Positions 26,571 to 36,053 of a DNA stretch of 64,000 nt are shown piece by piece. Where the stretch lies: the NCBI GenBank assembly GCA_913058335.1, contig CAJXPX010000012.1, positions 50,632-114,631 of the forward strand. The letters are read 5' to 3'. Made by a program: the position numbers and the translations under genes. The notes under the pieces were generated by a model that saw only the letters and a list, made by a program, of their open reading frames with translations, searched no databases and was not told the origin of the DNA. Each line of letters starts with the position of its first letter. Position 1 is the stretch's first letter. Source of the DNA: an uncultured Hyphomonadaceae bacterium. GTDB taxonomy: Bacteria > Pseudomonadota > Alphaproteobacteria > Caulobacterales > Maricaulaceae.

Positions 26571-27791
26571 TTAATTTTGCCCATCCGTATTTCTGGGGGT
26601 CACATCCACCACTTCGCCAATGGGGCTTTCTTCAATTTCCTGAACTTCAAACCCGTCCAAGAGTTTTGCGCGGCGGGGGAGTACATTGTCTTCAATTAGC
26701 GACTCAACTCTTTGCATCGCATTCAGTCTTAAGTCTTCATAGAACAGGTTGGAGGGAAGGGTTCTGAATTTCCCGCCCACTTTCAGAGGACGACGAAGCG
26801 ATCTTGAACGCGGCTTATCGATTAAAAGCAGACCGTCCTGACATTGCGCACCGACTTGACGGGGTAAGGGGGCTGGACGGGTTTCAAGATCAAGGCCCTC
26901 GGCTGCAACGCCGCCTTTGTGTAAACGTGCCGGAGCATAATCTTCACTCTGCGTCCACAAAAGAGGATTCACGCAAATAAGGGCTTGGCCTTCAACAGAA
27001 CTATATTCTTCGCCATCATACGCTAATAGCCGGGAGCCAAAACGCTCTGCAATATTGCCTTCATCCGGAGCAAAGGCTCCGAAAGCAACGATACATCTTG
27101 ATTGCGTCGCCGTTTGGCAAACCTCGATGCCTTCCATTGGTCCTTCCAAAAGACTCTTCGTCAGGGGGTAGTTGATAATATAAGCAACAGCGAGCCGTTT
27201 GAAATTTTCTTCATTTCCGGGCCCGGAAAAGAAATCCGCCAAGAGACGTTGGACATGACTAGCTCCTTGATTATGCCCTACCAGAACAATGGGCCTTTCA
27301 GGTGGAGAGTTTTTAAGAAACAGTCGGAAGGCCCGTTTCACATCTTGATAGGCAAGATTTTGCGCCATGCGGGCATCTTCTCGCTGCGTCATATAGGCGT
27401 AAAGAGAGGCCTGTCTGTAAAAGGGTGCGAATAATCGCCCAGAATCTGCATAGGGGGTCACATAATTTGGCCTGACGATTCGTTCGAGTTTACGTTTTCT
27501 TTTCAGGTCATCACTTGGCAAATTCCAATGTTTCCCGCCGCGATAAACGCTCGGAACAACAACAAAAACATCGCCTTTAGACGAATGTTCGAAACTGTCT
27601 TTTGATAAATCCGGAAGAGATAACCAGGCGTCCTTTTGGTCGTAATTAGGGGGTGTTGGTCGCTTATAGGTTTGGAAAGGTTGTCCAGGATCTTGAATAT
27701 GCTGAAAAATATCGTCGCGATAAAGATATACCAATGTAAGCGTCATTATCAAAAGACTGACAAGACCGATAATGGCGGTTTTCATGCGCAT
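26571..27791 (-). CDS. DUF3089 family alpha/beta-hydrolase-like membrane-anchored protein
   Basis: About 406 residues. An N-terminal hydrophobic segment (IIGLVSLLIMTLTLVYL) anchors or exports it. The DUF3089 body has DVFVVVPSVYRGG, RLFAPFYRQASLY and the elbow LVGHNQGASH. Relatives have GHSQG; here the nucleophile position is Asn, so hydrolase activity is doubtful. AAGGGA lies upstream of the ATG at 27791; earlier in-frame starts lack one. Divergent from the DUF502 gene. Confidence 0.8.
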   Translation of the reverse strand: MRMKTAIIGLVSLLIMTLTLVYLYRDDIFQHIQDPGQPFQTYKRPTPPNYDQKDAWLSLPDLSKDSFEHSSKGDVFVVVPSVYRGGKHWNLPSDDLKRKRKLERIVRPNYVTPYADSGRLFAPFYRQASLYAYMTQREDARMAQNLAYQDVKRAFRLFLKNSPPERPIVLVGHNQGASHVQRLLADFFSGPGNEENFKRLAVAYIINYPLTKSLLEGPMEGIEVCQTATQSRCIVAFGAFAPDEGNIAERFGSRLLAYDGEEYSSVEGQALICVNPLLWTQSEDYAPARLHKGGVAAEGLDLETRPAPLPRQVGAQCQDGLLLIDKPRSRSLRRPLKVGGKFRTLPSNLFYEDLRLNAMQRVESLIEDNVLPRRAKLLDGFEVQEIEESPIGEVVDVTPRNTDGQN

Positions 27792-27888
27792 ATGATTTCC
27801 CTTTCCTGATTTGGGTCTATATCCTAGTTTGGGCGCCCCGTAGAGGGTAATTACCATGCAGTAACGCTAGAAAAGCGGAGAGCGGCCC

Positions 27889-28644
27889 ATGACTGAAGAG
27901 TCAGTCGAAAAATCTAAGAATAGGCTTTTTCCAAATCGCTTCAAGGGACGGGGAAGAATTGCCAGATTCGCTTTCTTGAAATTCATTCGAAATCGTCTTC
28001 TAACAGGCGTCATCGTGGCGTTACCGATATTTGTCACTGTTTGGGCGATTACAGCCTTTATCCAATTTATCGACACTTCGGTCTGGAAGTTTCTCCCGGC
28101 CTCTATCAATCCAAAAATTCAATTTGGATATGATGTCTGGGGTTTGGGGCTTATTATTGCTGTATTGGGCCTCATCATATTGGGGTCATTGGCCTCCAAT
28201 TATTTTGGCTCAGCTCTCCTGCGCCAGAGTGAACGTCTTTTAGCGCGCGTTCCCATCGTCCGAAGCGTTTATTCTTTCGTGAAACAAATCGTCGTCATGG
28301 TCGCAGAGCAGAGAGATAAAGCCTTTCAAGAGGTCTGTTTGATAGAGTATCCGAAAGCCGGTATTTGGGCGATTGGATTCATAACCACAGATTTACAAGG
28401 CGCGCCTGAACGCACGCTCGGCCCTGGCTATGTTTGCGTCTTTGTCCCGACTACGCCCAATCCGACATCAGGGTTTCTGCTTTTTTCAAAACGCGAAGAT
28501 ATCAAAGTTTTGGATATGTCGCCGGAAGAGGGGGCAAAAATGATTATTAGCGGCGGAATGGTTTCCTCGAATGAAGATCCGTCTGTCTATAATCCGAACC
28601 ATGTGAAAAGTAAGACCCATCCCAGCGGCAAAATGATTCTCTAA
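27889..28644 (+). CDS. DUF502 family membrane protein
   Basis: A 251-residue protein with two membrane segments (LLTGVIVALPIFVTVWAI at about 37-55 and LGLIIAVLGLIILGSLASN at about 85-104) followed by a soluble domain with RVPIVRSVYSFVKQIV and FVPTTPNPTSGFLLF. DUF502 proteins are widespread and of unknown function. Next to recG on the opposite strand with no gap. Confidence 0.88.
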   Translation: MTEESVEKSKNRLFPNRFKGRGRIARFAFLKFIRNRLLTGVIVALPIFVTVWAITAFIQFIDTSVWKFLPASINPKIQFGYDVWGLGLIIAVLGLIILGSLASNYFGSALLRQSERLLARVPIVRSVYSFVKQIVVMVAEQRDKAFQEVCLIEYPKAGIWAIGFITTDLQGAPERTLGPGYVCVFVPTTPNPTSGFLLFSKREDIKVLDMSPEEGAKMIISGGMVSSNEDPSVYNPNHVKSKTHPSGKMIL

Positions 28645-30744
28645 CTATCCGGCCCGCATCAAGGCAATGCCGTAATCCTGCTCAAACAGGAAGAGCAAAT
28701 CCCGTGCTGCCTTACCTCGGATGGATTTAAGCTCAGGATCATTTTTCACTAAAAGCCGCGCGTCCTGAACAGCAGTTTCCAATAGAGATTTATGCTTGTC
28801 GAGGTTGGCAAACGCATAATCGGGAAGGCCGCTTTGCCGTGCTCCTAAAAGATCTCCTGAGCCTCTGAGTTCCCAATCTTTTTCGGCAATCATAAAGCCG
28901 TCCTCTGATTCCCGCATAATTTCCAACCTGGCTTTGCCGCTTACAGACAGAGGACCCTTATACAGGAGCAAACAAGAGGATTGTTTGTCTGAACGACCGA
29001 CACGCCCTCGAAGTTGATGAAGTTGCGCAAGTCCAAATCGTTCGGCGTGTTCAATCACGATAATTGTAGCGTTCGGGGCGTCTATTCCGACCTCAATCAC
29101 TGTCGTTGCTACAAGAACTTTATAACGCCCCGCTTTGAAATCATTGGAAATTTGCTCTTTTTCCTGTCCGTTCATTCGGCCGTGAAGGAGCCCCACCTTG
29201 TCCCCATATATGGCCGTGAGCTGTCGATGCCTGTCTTCGGCGGAGGTGAGGTCTATCAACTCGCTTTCTTCAACCAGAGGACAAACCCAATAGACTTGAT
29301 TTCCTTCATTTACCTGACGGCCGATACTATCAATCACATCATCGAGCCTTTGAAGCGGCAATATTCGCGTTTCAATCGGCTTTCTTCCGGCAGGCTTTTC
29401 GTCAAGTTTTACGCTATCCAGATCCCCGTAACTCGTCAGAGCAAGTGTGCGGGGGATTGGAGTCGCCGTCATAACGAGGAGGTCGGGGGCCTGTCCCTTA
29501 TTCGCCAAACGAAGACGGTCCCGCACCCCAAAACGGTGTTGTTCATCAATAATGACCAGCCCCAAATCTTTAAATGTCATGGTGTCCTGAAAAAGAGCAT
29601 GTGTGCCAACCACCACATCTATATATCCGGCTTCCAGTCCGGAATTTAGGGCCTGCCTGGCTTTTCCTTTATCCCGCCCCGTAATCGCTTGAACGGTCAG
29701 CCCTGCAGGTTCAAGGAGAGCGCTAAGGGTAACGGCGTGCTGGCGAGCCAAAATTTCGGTCGGCGCCATAAGGGCGGTCTGCACTCCTGCTTCCGCCGCA
29801 TAGGCCGCAGCCAAAGCCGCAACAAAAGTTTTTCCGGCTCCCACATCACCCTGCAGAAGCCGCGCCATTCGAAAAGGCGACTGCATATCTTCTTTTATAA
29901 GTTCAAAGGCGCGTGATTGCGCCCCGGTAGGGTCAAAAGGAGCGGCTTTTAAAACGTCTTGGACATAATGGCCCTCATGCTGGAATTTCCGCCCATGCGC
30001 TCGTCTTGTACTTTCCCGGACTAGGGCAATTGCGAGCTGCTTGGCAAAAAGTTCATCATAGGCAAGACGGCGCCTTATTGGGCTTTCTGCATTAATATCA
30101 ACGGCGTAGGTTGGTTTATGAAGTGCTTTTAGACTTTCCTGAAATCCACTCCAATTCTGCTGGATTACAAAAGAGTGATCTAGCCATTCTCCCAAATTTT
30201 GCACAGTTTCAAAGACAGAAAGGGCAGCGCGGACCGTTTTGCCCGCGATTTTCTGCGACAGACCTGCGGTAAGCGGATAGAGAGGCTCTATAAGGGGGAG
30301 CGAGTCAGCCTTTTGAGGATCCAACACATAGTCAGGATGGGTCATTTGAAGCTGGGCGTTAAAACTCTCCGTTTTACCTGAAATTAGCCTCTCCGTACCT
30401 TTCGGAAAGAGGTGTTCCATTTGCGGAGCGCGGGCTTTGAAATAGATGATTTCCATTTCCCCGCTATTATCATAGACGGTGATCCTATAAGGTCGGTTTC
30501 GGTTGGAAGGGGCTTTATGAGACCCGACTGTCACGAGAAATGTCCCCACTTCACCGGCTATAGCATTCGCAATCCCCGGTCGATTAGAGCGGTCGATCGC
30601 TCCGGTCGGAGCGGTTAGAAGTAAATCTTTGATTCGCCCGCCCATAGCTCGTTCGAGTAAAGAAGCCGTCTTTGGCCCGACACCTGATAGCGTCTGGATA
30701 TCCGCAAAGAGCGGGAAAAGGTGCTGCGGACGGGCGGCGGACAT
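28645..30744 (-). CDS. recG: ATP-dependent DNA helicase RecG
   Basis: About 699 residues. An N-terminal wedge/OB region (SGVGPKTASLLERA, then TVYDNSGEMEIIYF) is followed by SF2 helicase motifs: Walker A GDVGAGKT, TGTHALFQ-like VVGTHALFQD, DEQHRFGV, TATPIPRT and QLRGRVGRS. RecG remodels stalled forks and branched DNA. In-frame TTG 30765 is an alternative start; neither start has a strong Shine-Dalgarno. Divergent from sdhE. Confidence 0.96.
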   Translation of the reverse strand: MSAARPQHLFPLFADIQTLSGVGPKTASLLERAMGGRIKDLLLTAPTGAIDRSNRPGIANAIAGEVGTFLVTVGSHKAPSNRNRPYRITVYDNSGEMEIIYFKARAPQMEHLFPKGTERLISGKTESFNAQLQMTHPDYVLDPQKADSLPLIEPLYPLTAGLSQKIAGKTVRAALSVFETVQNLGEWLDHSFVIQQNWSGFQESLKALHKPTYAVDINAESPIRRRLAYDELFAKQLAIALVRESTRRAHGRKFQHEGHYVQDVLKAAPFDPTGAQSRAFELIKEDMQSPFRMARLLQGDVGAGKTFVAALAAAYAAEAGVQTALMAPTEILARQHAVTLSALLEPAGLTVQAITGRDKGKARQALNSGLEAGYIDVVVGTHALFQDTMTFKDLGLVIIDEQHRFGVRDRLRLANKGQAPDLLVMTATPIPRTLALTSYGDLDSVKLDEKPAGRKPIETRILPLQRLDDVIDSIGRQVNEGNQVYWVCPLVEESELIDLTSAEDRHRQLTAIYGDKVGLLHGRMNGQEKEQISNDFKAGRYKVLVATTVIEVGIDAPNATIIVIEHAERFGLAQLHQLRGRVGRSDKQSSCLLLYKGPLSVSGKARLEIMRESEDGFMIAEKDWELRGSGDLLGARQSGLPDYAFANLDKHKSLLETAVQDARLLVKNDPELKSIRGKAARDLLFLFEQDYGIALMRAG

Positions 30745-30829
30745 GAAAGGGTTTTGACGCGACAAAACAGTCGAGGCAAGACCGCATTGTCACCGTGACA
30801 GCTCTGATTATTTCCGCTACAGCGCCGCC

Positions 30830-31084
30830 ATGCTAGATGCCCGTCGAAAACGTCTTGTTTACCGCGCCAATTATCGTGGTTTTAAAGAAGCTGACCTGAT
30901 TTTAGGCGGCTTTGCCAAAGCGCATATTGAAACCCTGTCAGACGAAGAAATCACCATGTTTGAAGACCTTCTAGGTGCAAAAGATCATGATATTTACGGG
31001 TGGATTTCTGGAAATTTGGCTGTGCCTGCTCATTATGACACGTCTCTTTTAACCCGCATTCGACAGTTCGACCCATCCTCATAG
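30830..31084 (+). CDS. sdhE: Succinate dehydrogenase assembly factor SdhE
   Basis: An 84-residue protein with the RGFKE (RGxxE) motif of the FAD assembly factor family at about residue 17, followed by DLLGAKDHDIYGWISG. It promotes flavinylation of SdhA. It lies between recG and mfd, 3 bases before mfd, an arrangement seen across alphaproteobacteria. Confidence 0.93.
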   Translation: MLDARRKRLVYRANYRGFKEADLILGGFAKAHIETLSDEEITMFEDLLGAKDHDIYGWISGNLAVPAHYDTSLLTRIRQFDPSS

Positions 31085-31087
31085 ATC

Positions 31088-34000
31088 ATGCAAATTCAGT
31101 TAAACCGATATACAGGGCCAGAGAAGTCTCTGACAGCCGCGGGTTTGCCGGAGGGCGCGGACGCGCTTGTTTTCTGCAAGGCTGTAAAACAAAGAGGCGG
31201 TAGGGGCGTGTTTATCGCCCGGGATGATACACGGGCGGCCTCTTTCACAGCGGCTTGTCGGTATTTTGCTCCTGACATGGTCGTTCTGAATATTCCGTCT
31301 TGGGATTGCTTGCCTTACGACCGAATTTCCCCAAGTCGATCACTTGCTGCAAAACGCGCGGCGGCTCTGTTTACTCTGGCGACTTTATCACCGGAGACAC
31401 AGTTGATAGTTGTCACAACTGGTAGCGCCGCCATGCAAAAGGTTCCTCCGCGTTCTGCTTTAGCGGAAGCCGGATTTCAGGCTGTTTCCGGCCAGACTGT
31501 TCGACGTGAACAATTACAATCTTATTTGGATCACAATGGATATTCCCGCGCCTCGACCGTGATGGAAGCTGGGGATTACGCCATTCGAGGCGGGATTATT
31601 GATATTTTCCCACCGGCATTGAAAGACCCGATTCGTCTGGACTTTTTCGGTGACGAATTGGAAAGCCTTCGGTCTTTCGACGTTTCAACTCAGCGAACGA
31701 CTGACACGTTAAAGCAAGTGCAACTTGCTCCTGTCAGCGAAGTATTTCTTTCTGATGACGCTATAAGCCTGTTCCGCACGAGTTATGTTGCTGCTTTTGG
31801 CGGTGGCATTAGCCGCGATCCTACTTACGCCGCCGTAAGTGATGGTATCCGCACGCAAGGAATAGAACATTACCTGCCGCTTTTTCATTCCCATACGGAA
31901 ACATTATTTGACTATGCTGGCCCGGACGCTCTTTATGCCTTTGACGGCCTCTTGAACGAAGCTCGAACGGAACGCTGGGACACTATCGAAGACTTCTTTT
32001 CTTCCCGTAAAGAACATGCTGAAGCACGCGACACAGGGTCTGGAAACCCTTCAAAAACCGCAGGACTTTACCGCCCATTGGAGCCCTCGCGGCTTTATCT
32101 GGATGAAGAAGAATGGTCTAATCTGACCTCCCCACTTTTGGTCAGGAGCCATTCCGTTTTCCGTCCCGCCGATGCCGAAAACCTAATTGATTTTGGCGGA
32201 CGGGTGGGCCGCAACTTCTCTCCAGAACGACGCACAGAAGGCGCAAATGTATTTGAGGCCGTCAAAGCTCATATCGAGACTCTAAAATCCGAAAAGCAAA
32301 AAGTGCTTATCGCGGCTTGGTCAGAGGGATCTCTGGATCGACTTGGCAATGTCTTTGAAGATCATGACTTTCCGCTGCCCCAACTGGCGCGTGGCCCAGA
32401 AATATATGACAGGCCGGCAGGAACAGCGTGGCGAACAGTTCTACCGATAGAGCAGGGTTTTATTATCGACGGCCTAAGCGTAATTTCTGAACAAGACGTT
32501 CTGGGTGATCGCTTGGTTAATCGTGGCCGGAAGCGCAAAGCTAAAAACTTTATTTCGGACGCCACAGCGATGCAGCCCGGCGATCTCATTGTCCACATTG
32601 ATCATGGCTTAGGACGATATCTGGGTCTCAAGACTTTACAAGTCCAAGACGCGCCCCATGATTGTCTGGAACTGGAATATCATGGCGGGGCAAAGTTGTT
32701 TTTGCCTGTCGAGAATATTGAACTTTTATCCCGATACGGATCAGCAGCTGAAGGGGCCGTGCTAGACAAACTTGGCGGTGTGGCATGGCAGTCTCGGAAA
32801 GCCAAAGCCAAGAAAAAGCTTAAAGACCTTGCGGCCGGGCTGATAAAAATTGCGGCCAAACGGGCTATGCGTACAATAGACCCTCTGAATATTGATAGCG
32901 GAGCCTATAACGAATTTGCGGCTCGTTTCCCCTATGTCGAAACGGACGATCAGCTCAACGCCATCCAAGACGTTTTCACGGATCTGGAAAGCGGACGACC
33001 TATGGATCGTTTGATTTGCGGAGATGTCGGGTTTGGTAAAACCGAAGTTGCCTTGCGCGCCGCATTTGCTGTCGCCATGAGCGGGCGGCAAGTCGCCATA
33101 ATTGCGCCGACCACTATTCTTTCGCGGCAGCATTATAAAACCTTTTCGGCCCGCTTTAAAGGGTGGCCGGTACGTGTCAGGCAATTATCCCGACTCGTTT
33201 CAACCAAAGAGGCAATGGCGGCGAAGGAGTCCCTCTCTAATGGGCAATGCGATATTATCATCGGTACACATGCCTTGCTCGCCAAAACCATTAAATTTTC
33301 CAATCTAGGTCTTGTTATCGTTGATGAAGAACAGCGTTTCGGTGTTCAGCACAAAGAGCGTCTGAAAGCGCTTCGGGCCGATGTTCATATGCTTACGTTA
33401 ACCGCGACACCTATTCCCCGTACGTTGCAAATGGCCCTTTCCGGCATTCGCGATCTATCCTTGATTGCAACGCCGCCTGTTGACCGTTTGGCGGTTCGAA
33501 CTTTTGTTATGCCGTTTGACGAGATTTCGATCCGTAAAGCGCTGCTCAGGGAGCGATATAGAGGTGGGCAGTCCTATTTCGTCGCTCCGCGTATTGCTGA
33601 TATTCCGCGTATCGAAGAGTTTATGAGAGCTTCTGTGCCAGAAGTCCGTTACGTCATAGCTCATGGCCAAATGGGGGCAGGGGCACTCGAAGATATTATG
33701 AATGCTTTCTATGACGGCGAATATGATGTGTTGATCTCGACCTCGATTATTGAAAGCGGAATCGACATACCTTCAGCCAACACAATGGTAGTCTATCGCG
33801 CAGACCGATTTGGACTAGCTCAGCTTTATCAAATGCGGGGCAGGGTCGGGCGCTCTAAAATTCGCGCCTATGCATATCTGACTATGCCGGATGAGCATGT
33901 AGCAACGAAAGAAGCGTTGCAACGTCTGAAAATTCTGCAATCTCTCGACACATTGGGCGCTGGTTTTACTTTGGCGAGCCATGATTTGGATATGCGGGGC

Positions 34001-34561
34001 GGCGGTAATCCTCTAGGCGAAGAACAATCCGGTCATATGAAGGAATTGGGCGTTGAGCTTTATCAACATATGCTTGAAGAGGCAGTTGCTGAGTTACGCG
34101 ATGATGAAGCGGCCAGTGATCAGGGCTGGACGCCGCAGGTAAATGTCGGTGTCGCTATCCTTATTCCGGAGGGGTATATCGCAGACCTGAACCTTCGCCT
34201 TACGACCTATCGCCGGATTGCGGATATTGAGGACGATGAAGGTGGTAACGCCTTAATGGCGGAATTGATTGATCGGTTTGGACCGCTTCCGGACGAGGTT
34301 AGATCGCTCTTTGAAGTTATGCAAATCAAACGCTTATGTCGTAAGGCTCATGTCGAAAAGGTGGATGCAGGCCCCAAAGGACTTGTTCTGTCCATGCGTC
34401 ACTCAGATATAAAGGATCCTTCTGTCATTATGAATGCAATCACCCAAAATAGTGGCTGGCGATTGCGTCCGGATCAAACCATTTTAGTTATGGGCAATTT
34501 CGAGAATGCAAAACCTCGTGTCAGAGGCACGAAGCGGGCAATTGAAGCTTTAATAAATTAA
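31088..34561 (+). CDS. mfd: Transcription-repair coupling factor Mfd
   Basis: A 1157-residue protein of normal length. N-terminal UvrB-like domains (PSWDCLPYDRISPS), RNA polymerase interaction domain (PGDLIVHIDHGLGRYLGL at about 497), translocase motifs GDVGFGKTEVALRAAF, DEEQRFGVQHKE, TATPIPRT, QLYQMRGRVGRS, then the C-terminal UvrA-binding domain. It removes stalled RNA polymerase and recruits UvrA. Coupled to sdhE. Confidence 0.97.
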   Translation: MQIQLNRYTGPEKSLTAAGLPEGADALVFCKAVKQRGGRGVFIARDDTRAASFTAACRYFAPDMVVLNIPSWDCLPYDRISPSRSLAAKRAAALFTLATLSPETQLIVVTTGSAAMQKVPPRSALAEAGFQAVSGQTVRREQLQSYLDHNGYSRASTVMEAGDYAIRGGIIDIFPPALKDPIRLDFFGDELESLRSFDVSTQRTTDTLKQVQLAPVSEVFLSDDAISLFRTSYVAAFGGGISRDPTYAAVSDGIRTQGIEHYLPLFHSHTETLFDYAGPDALYAFDGLLNEARTERWDTIEDFFSSRKEHAEARDTGSGNPSKTAGLYRPLEPSRLYLDEEEWSNLTSPLLVRSHSVFRPADAENLIDFGGRVGRNFSPERRTEGANVFEAVKAHIETLKSEKQKVLIAAWSEGSLDRLGNVFEDHDFPLPQLARGPEIYDRPAGTAWRTVLPIEQGFIIDGLSVISEQDVLGDRLVNRGRKRKAKNFISDATAMQPGDLIVHIDHGLGRYLGLKTLQVQDAPHDCLELEYHGGAKLFLPVENIELLSRYGSAAEGAVLDKLGGVAWQSRKAKAKKKLKDLAAGLIKIAAKRAMRTIDPLNIDSGAYNEFAARFPYVETDDQLNAIQDVFTDLESGRPMDRLICGDVGFGKTEVALRAAFAVAMSGRQVAIIAPTTILSRQHYKTFSARFKGWPVRVRQLSRLVSTKEAMAAKESLSNGQCDIIIGTHALLAKTIKFSNLGLVIVDEEQRFGVQHKERLKALRADVHMLTLTATPIPRTLQMALSGIRDLSLIATPPVDRLAVRTFVMPFDEISIRKALLRERYRGGQSYFVAPRIADIPRIEEFMRASVPEVRYVIAHGQMGAGALEDIMNAFYDGEYDVLISTSIIESGIDIPSANTMVVYRADRFGLAQLYQMRGRVGRSKIRAYAYLTMPDEHVATKEALQRLKILQSLDTLGAGFTLASHDLDMRGGGNPLGEEQSGHMKELGVELYQHMLEEAVAELRDDEAASDQGWTPQVNVGVAILIPEGYIADLNLRLTTYRRIADIEDDEGGNALMAELIDRFGPLPDEVRSLFEVMQIKRLCRKAHVEKVDAGPKGLVLSMRHSDIKDPSVIMNAITQNSGWRLRPDQTILVMGNFENAKPRVRGTKRAIEALIN

Positions 34562-34578
34562 GCAATTTGCCTGTCGTA

Positions 34579-35973
34579 TTACGCGGATGCCTCCAAAAAG
34601 TTTCGTGTAGGACCTTGCTGCAAGTCGGACATCAATCGATCGATTGTAAAATTGCTGTTTTCATGCGGCATCGCTTCGGCAATCGCATAATCAATTGTGA
34701 GCGTCAGCGGAGAGTTTTGCGATCCGCCTTCAAAAGCTGTACACGCGACCAAACCTTTGACTCGTTCCAGTACCACTTTTGCTTCTGCTTCATTTGATCC
34801 CGGGAACATGAGCAAATATCGGTCCGGATCATATGCGGCGACTGAATCCTGCATTCGAACGAGGTTTTTCAACATTTGGCCGAATTGCAATAACGCCTTA
34901 TCGGTGTGTTTCTCTGAGACATCATCGGAGCAGCAAAGATGTAATTTTACCGCCATAAACGTCACGGGTTGTTTAATCTTATGATTGGATCTGACGACCC
35001 GTTCAGCGTGACGCTCCATAAAGAGGTTTGTGAAACAACCGCTTTTTTCACAAATGGAATTATTCCCACCAAGTGAGTCAAATTCCTCTTTCAAATTGTC
35101 ATGGAGACGATGGTAGTTGGCGAGCTCCAAAATGCGGCCGCTAATTTCCTTCACATCAGAATTCACATTTATAATATCACGAGCGCCGTAACTATGCGCT
35201 TTTTGCGAATATTCAAATTCATCAGAGTTTACCAAGAAGAGCGTAGGGATGTGAAAAAGCCGTGCATTGCGCCGCATGGTTTCCGAAATCGACAAGGCCG
35301 GCTCTGGGTGGTCGAGCGCATTCATGACCACCGCGTCAAATTTGGTCTCGTGGAGATAGTCAAAGGCGCTAAAAGAAGTGAACGCTGCTACTGTTTCTAC
35401 ATTTTTGCTTTGTAGGGCATTAATTATAACCATAAAACCTGGAGAGGCTTGCCCAATAAAGAGGATTTTAAATGGGGGGTGTTCTCCATCACCCTCAATC
35501 GTGACCCTCTGACCGAAATCTTTTTCTAAGGTTCTAACCCGAAGTTTTATTTCTCGTTCCATAGCACCGAGACGTATCAAAGAATTCACGCGATTGGCGA
35601 TTTGAGAGGCGTGAACGGGCTCAACAAGAACCGTATCAAAAAACGTATCTGTATGAATGTGGGGGATGGGTGAAACGCCGATAACAGGAATGTCGTGAGG
35701 CGCGTAATGTGACTTTAATATGCGGATTATACCCGCAGATTTGTCCATAAATTTTGTAAAATAGCAGATAAGCGCCACAGGCGCGCGGCGAGGCGTCGCT
35801 GAGAGAGTCTTTCCGTCATAGAACGATATTTGGACATCATAACGGAGCTGACGCAGTTCCGTAGCTAAACCTTTAATCTTTTCGACTGAATCCGTAGCGA
35901 TCAGAATACGCGGAATAGGTGTTCGAAGCGGGGCGTCGGAAGTTTTTTCAAGACTTTGAACCGATTTGGACAT
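34579..35973 (-). CDS. PopA-like degenerate REC-REC-GGDEF protein
   Basis: A 464-residue protein with two receiver-like domains (about 22-140 and 167-285) and a C-terminal GGDEF-fold domain (about 300-455). The first receiver lacks the phospho-acceptor Asp (ALICYF) and the second has Asn at the equivalent place (AVVMNAL). The GGDEF signature is replaced by DPDRY, so cyclase activity is lost, but an RMQD I-site sits five residues upstream, exactly where active cyclases carry RxxD. This is the architecture of Caulobacter PopA, a c-di-GMP receptor that brings CtrA to proteolysis. PopA function here is inferred. Convergent with mfd, 17 bases apart. Confidence 0.75.
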   Translation of the reverse strand: MSKSVQSLEKTSDAPLRTPIPRILIATDSVEKIKGLATELRQLRYDVQISFYDGKTLSATPRRAPVALICYFTKFMDKSAGIIRILKSHYAPHDIPVIGVSPIPHIHTDTFFDTVLVEPVHASQIANRVNSLIRLGAMEREIKLRVRTLEKDFGQRVTIEGDGEHPPFKILFIGQASPGFMVIINALQSKNVETVAAFTSFSAFDYLHETKFDAVVMNALDHPEPALSISETMRRNARLFHIPTLFLVNSDEFEYSQKAHSYGARDIINVNSDVKEISGRILELANYHRLHDNLKEEFDSLGGNNSICEKSGCFTNLFMERHAERVVRSNHKIKQPVTFMAVKLHLCCSDDVSEKHTDKALLQFGQMLKNLVRMQDSVAAYDPDRYLLMFPGSNEAEAKVVLERVKGLVACTAFEGGSQNSPLTLTIDYAIAEAMPHENSNFTIDRLMSDLQQGPTRNFLEASA

Positions 35974-36053
35974 GCCCGAAGGCTATGCCCAAATACTTTC
36001 TTCTCTCTTAACCGCAATGACCTGAAAGTGAATAAAGCCCTCTGCCTTAGAAT

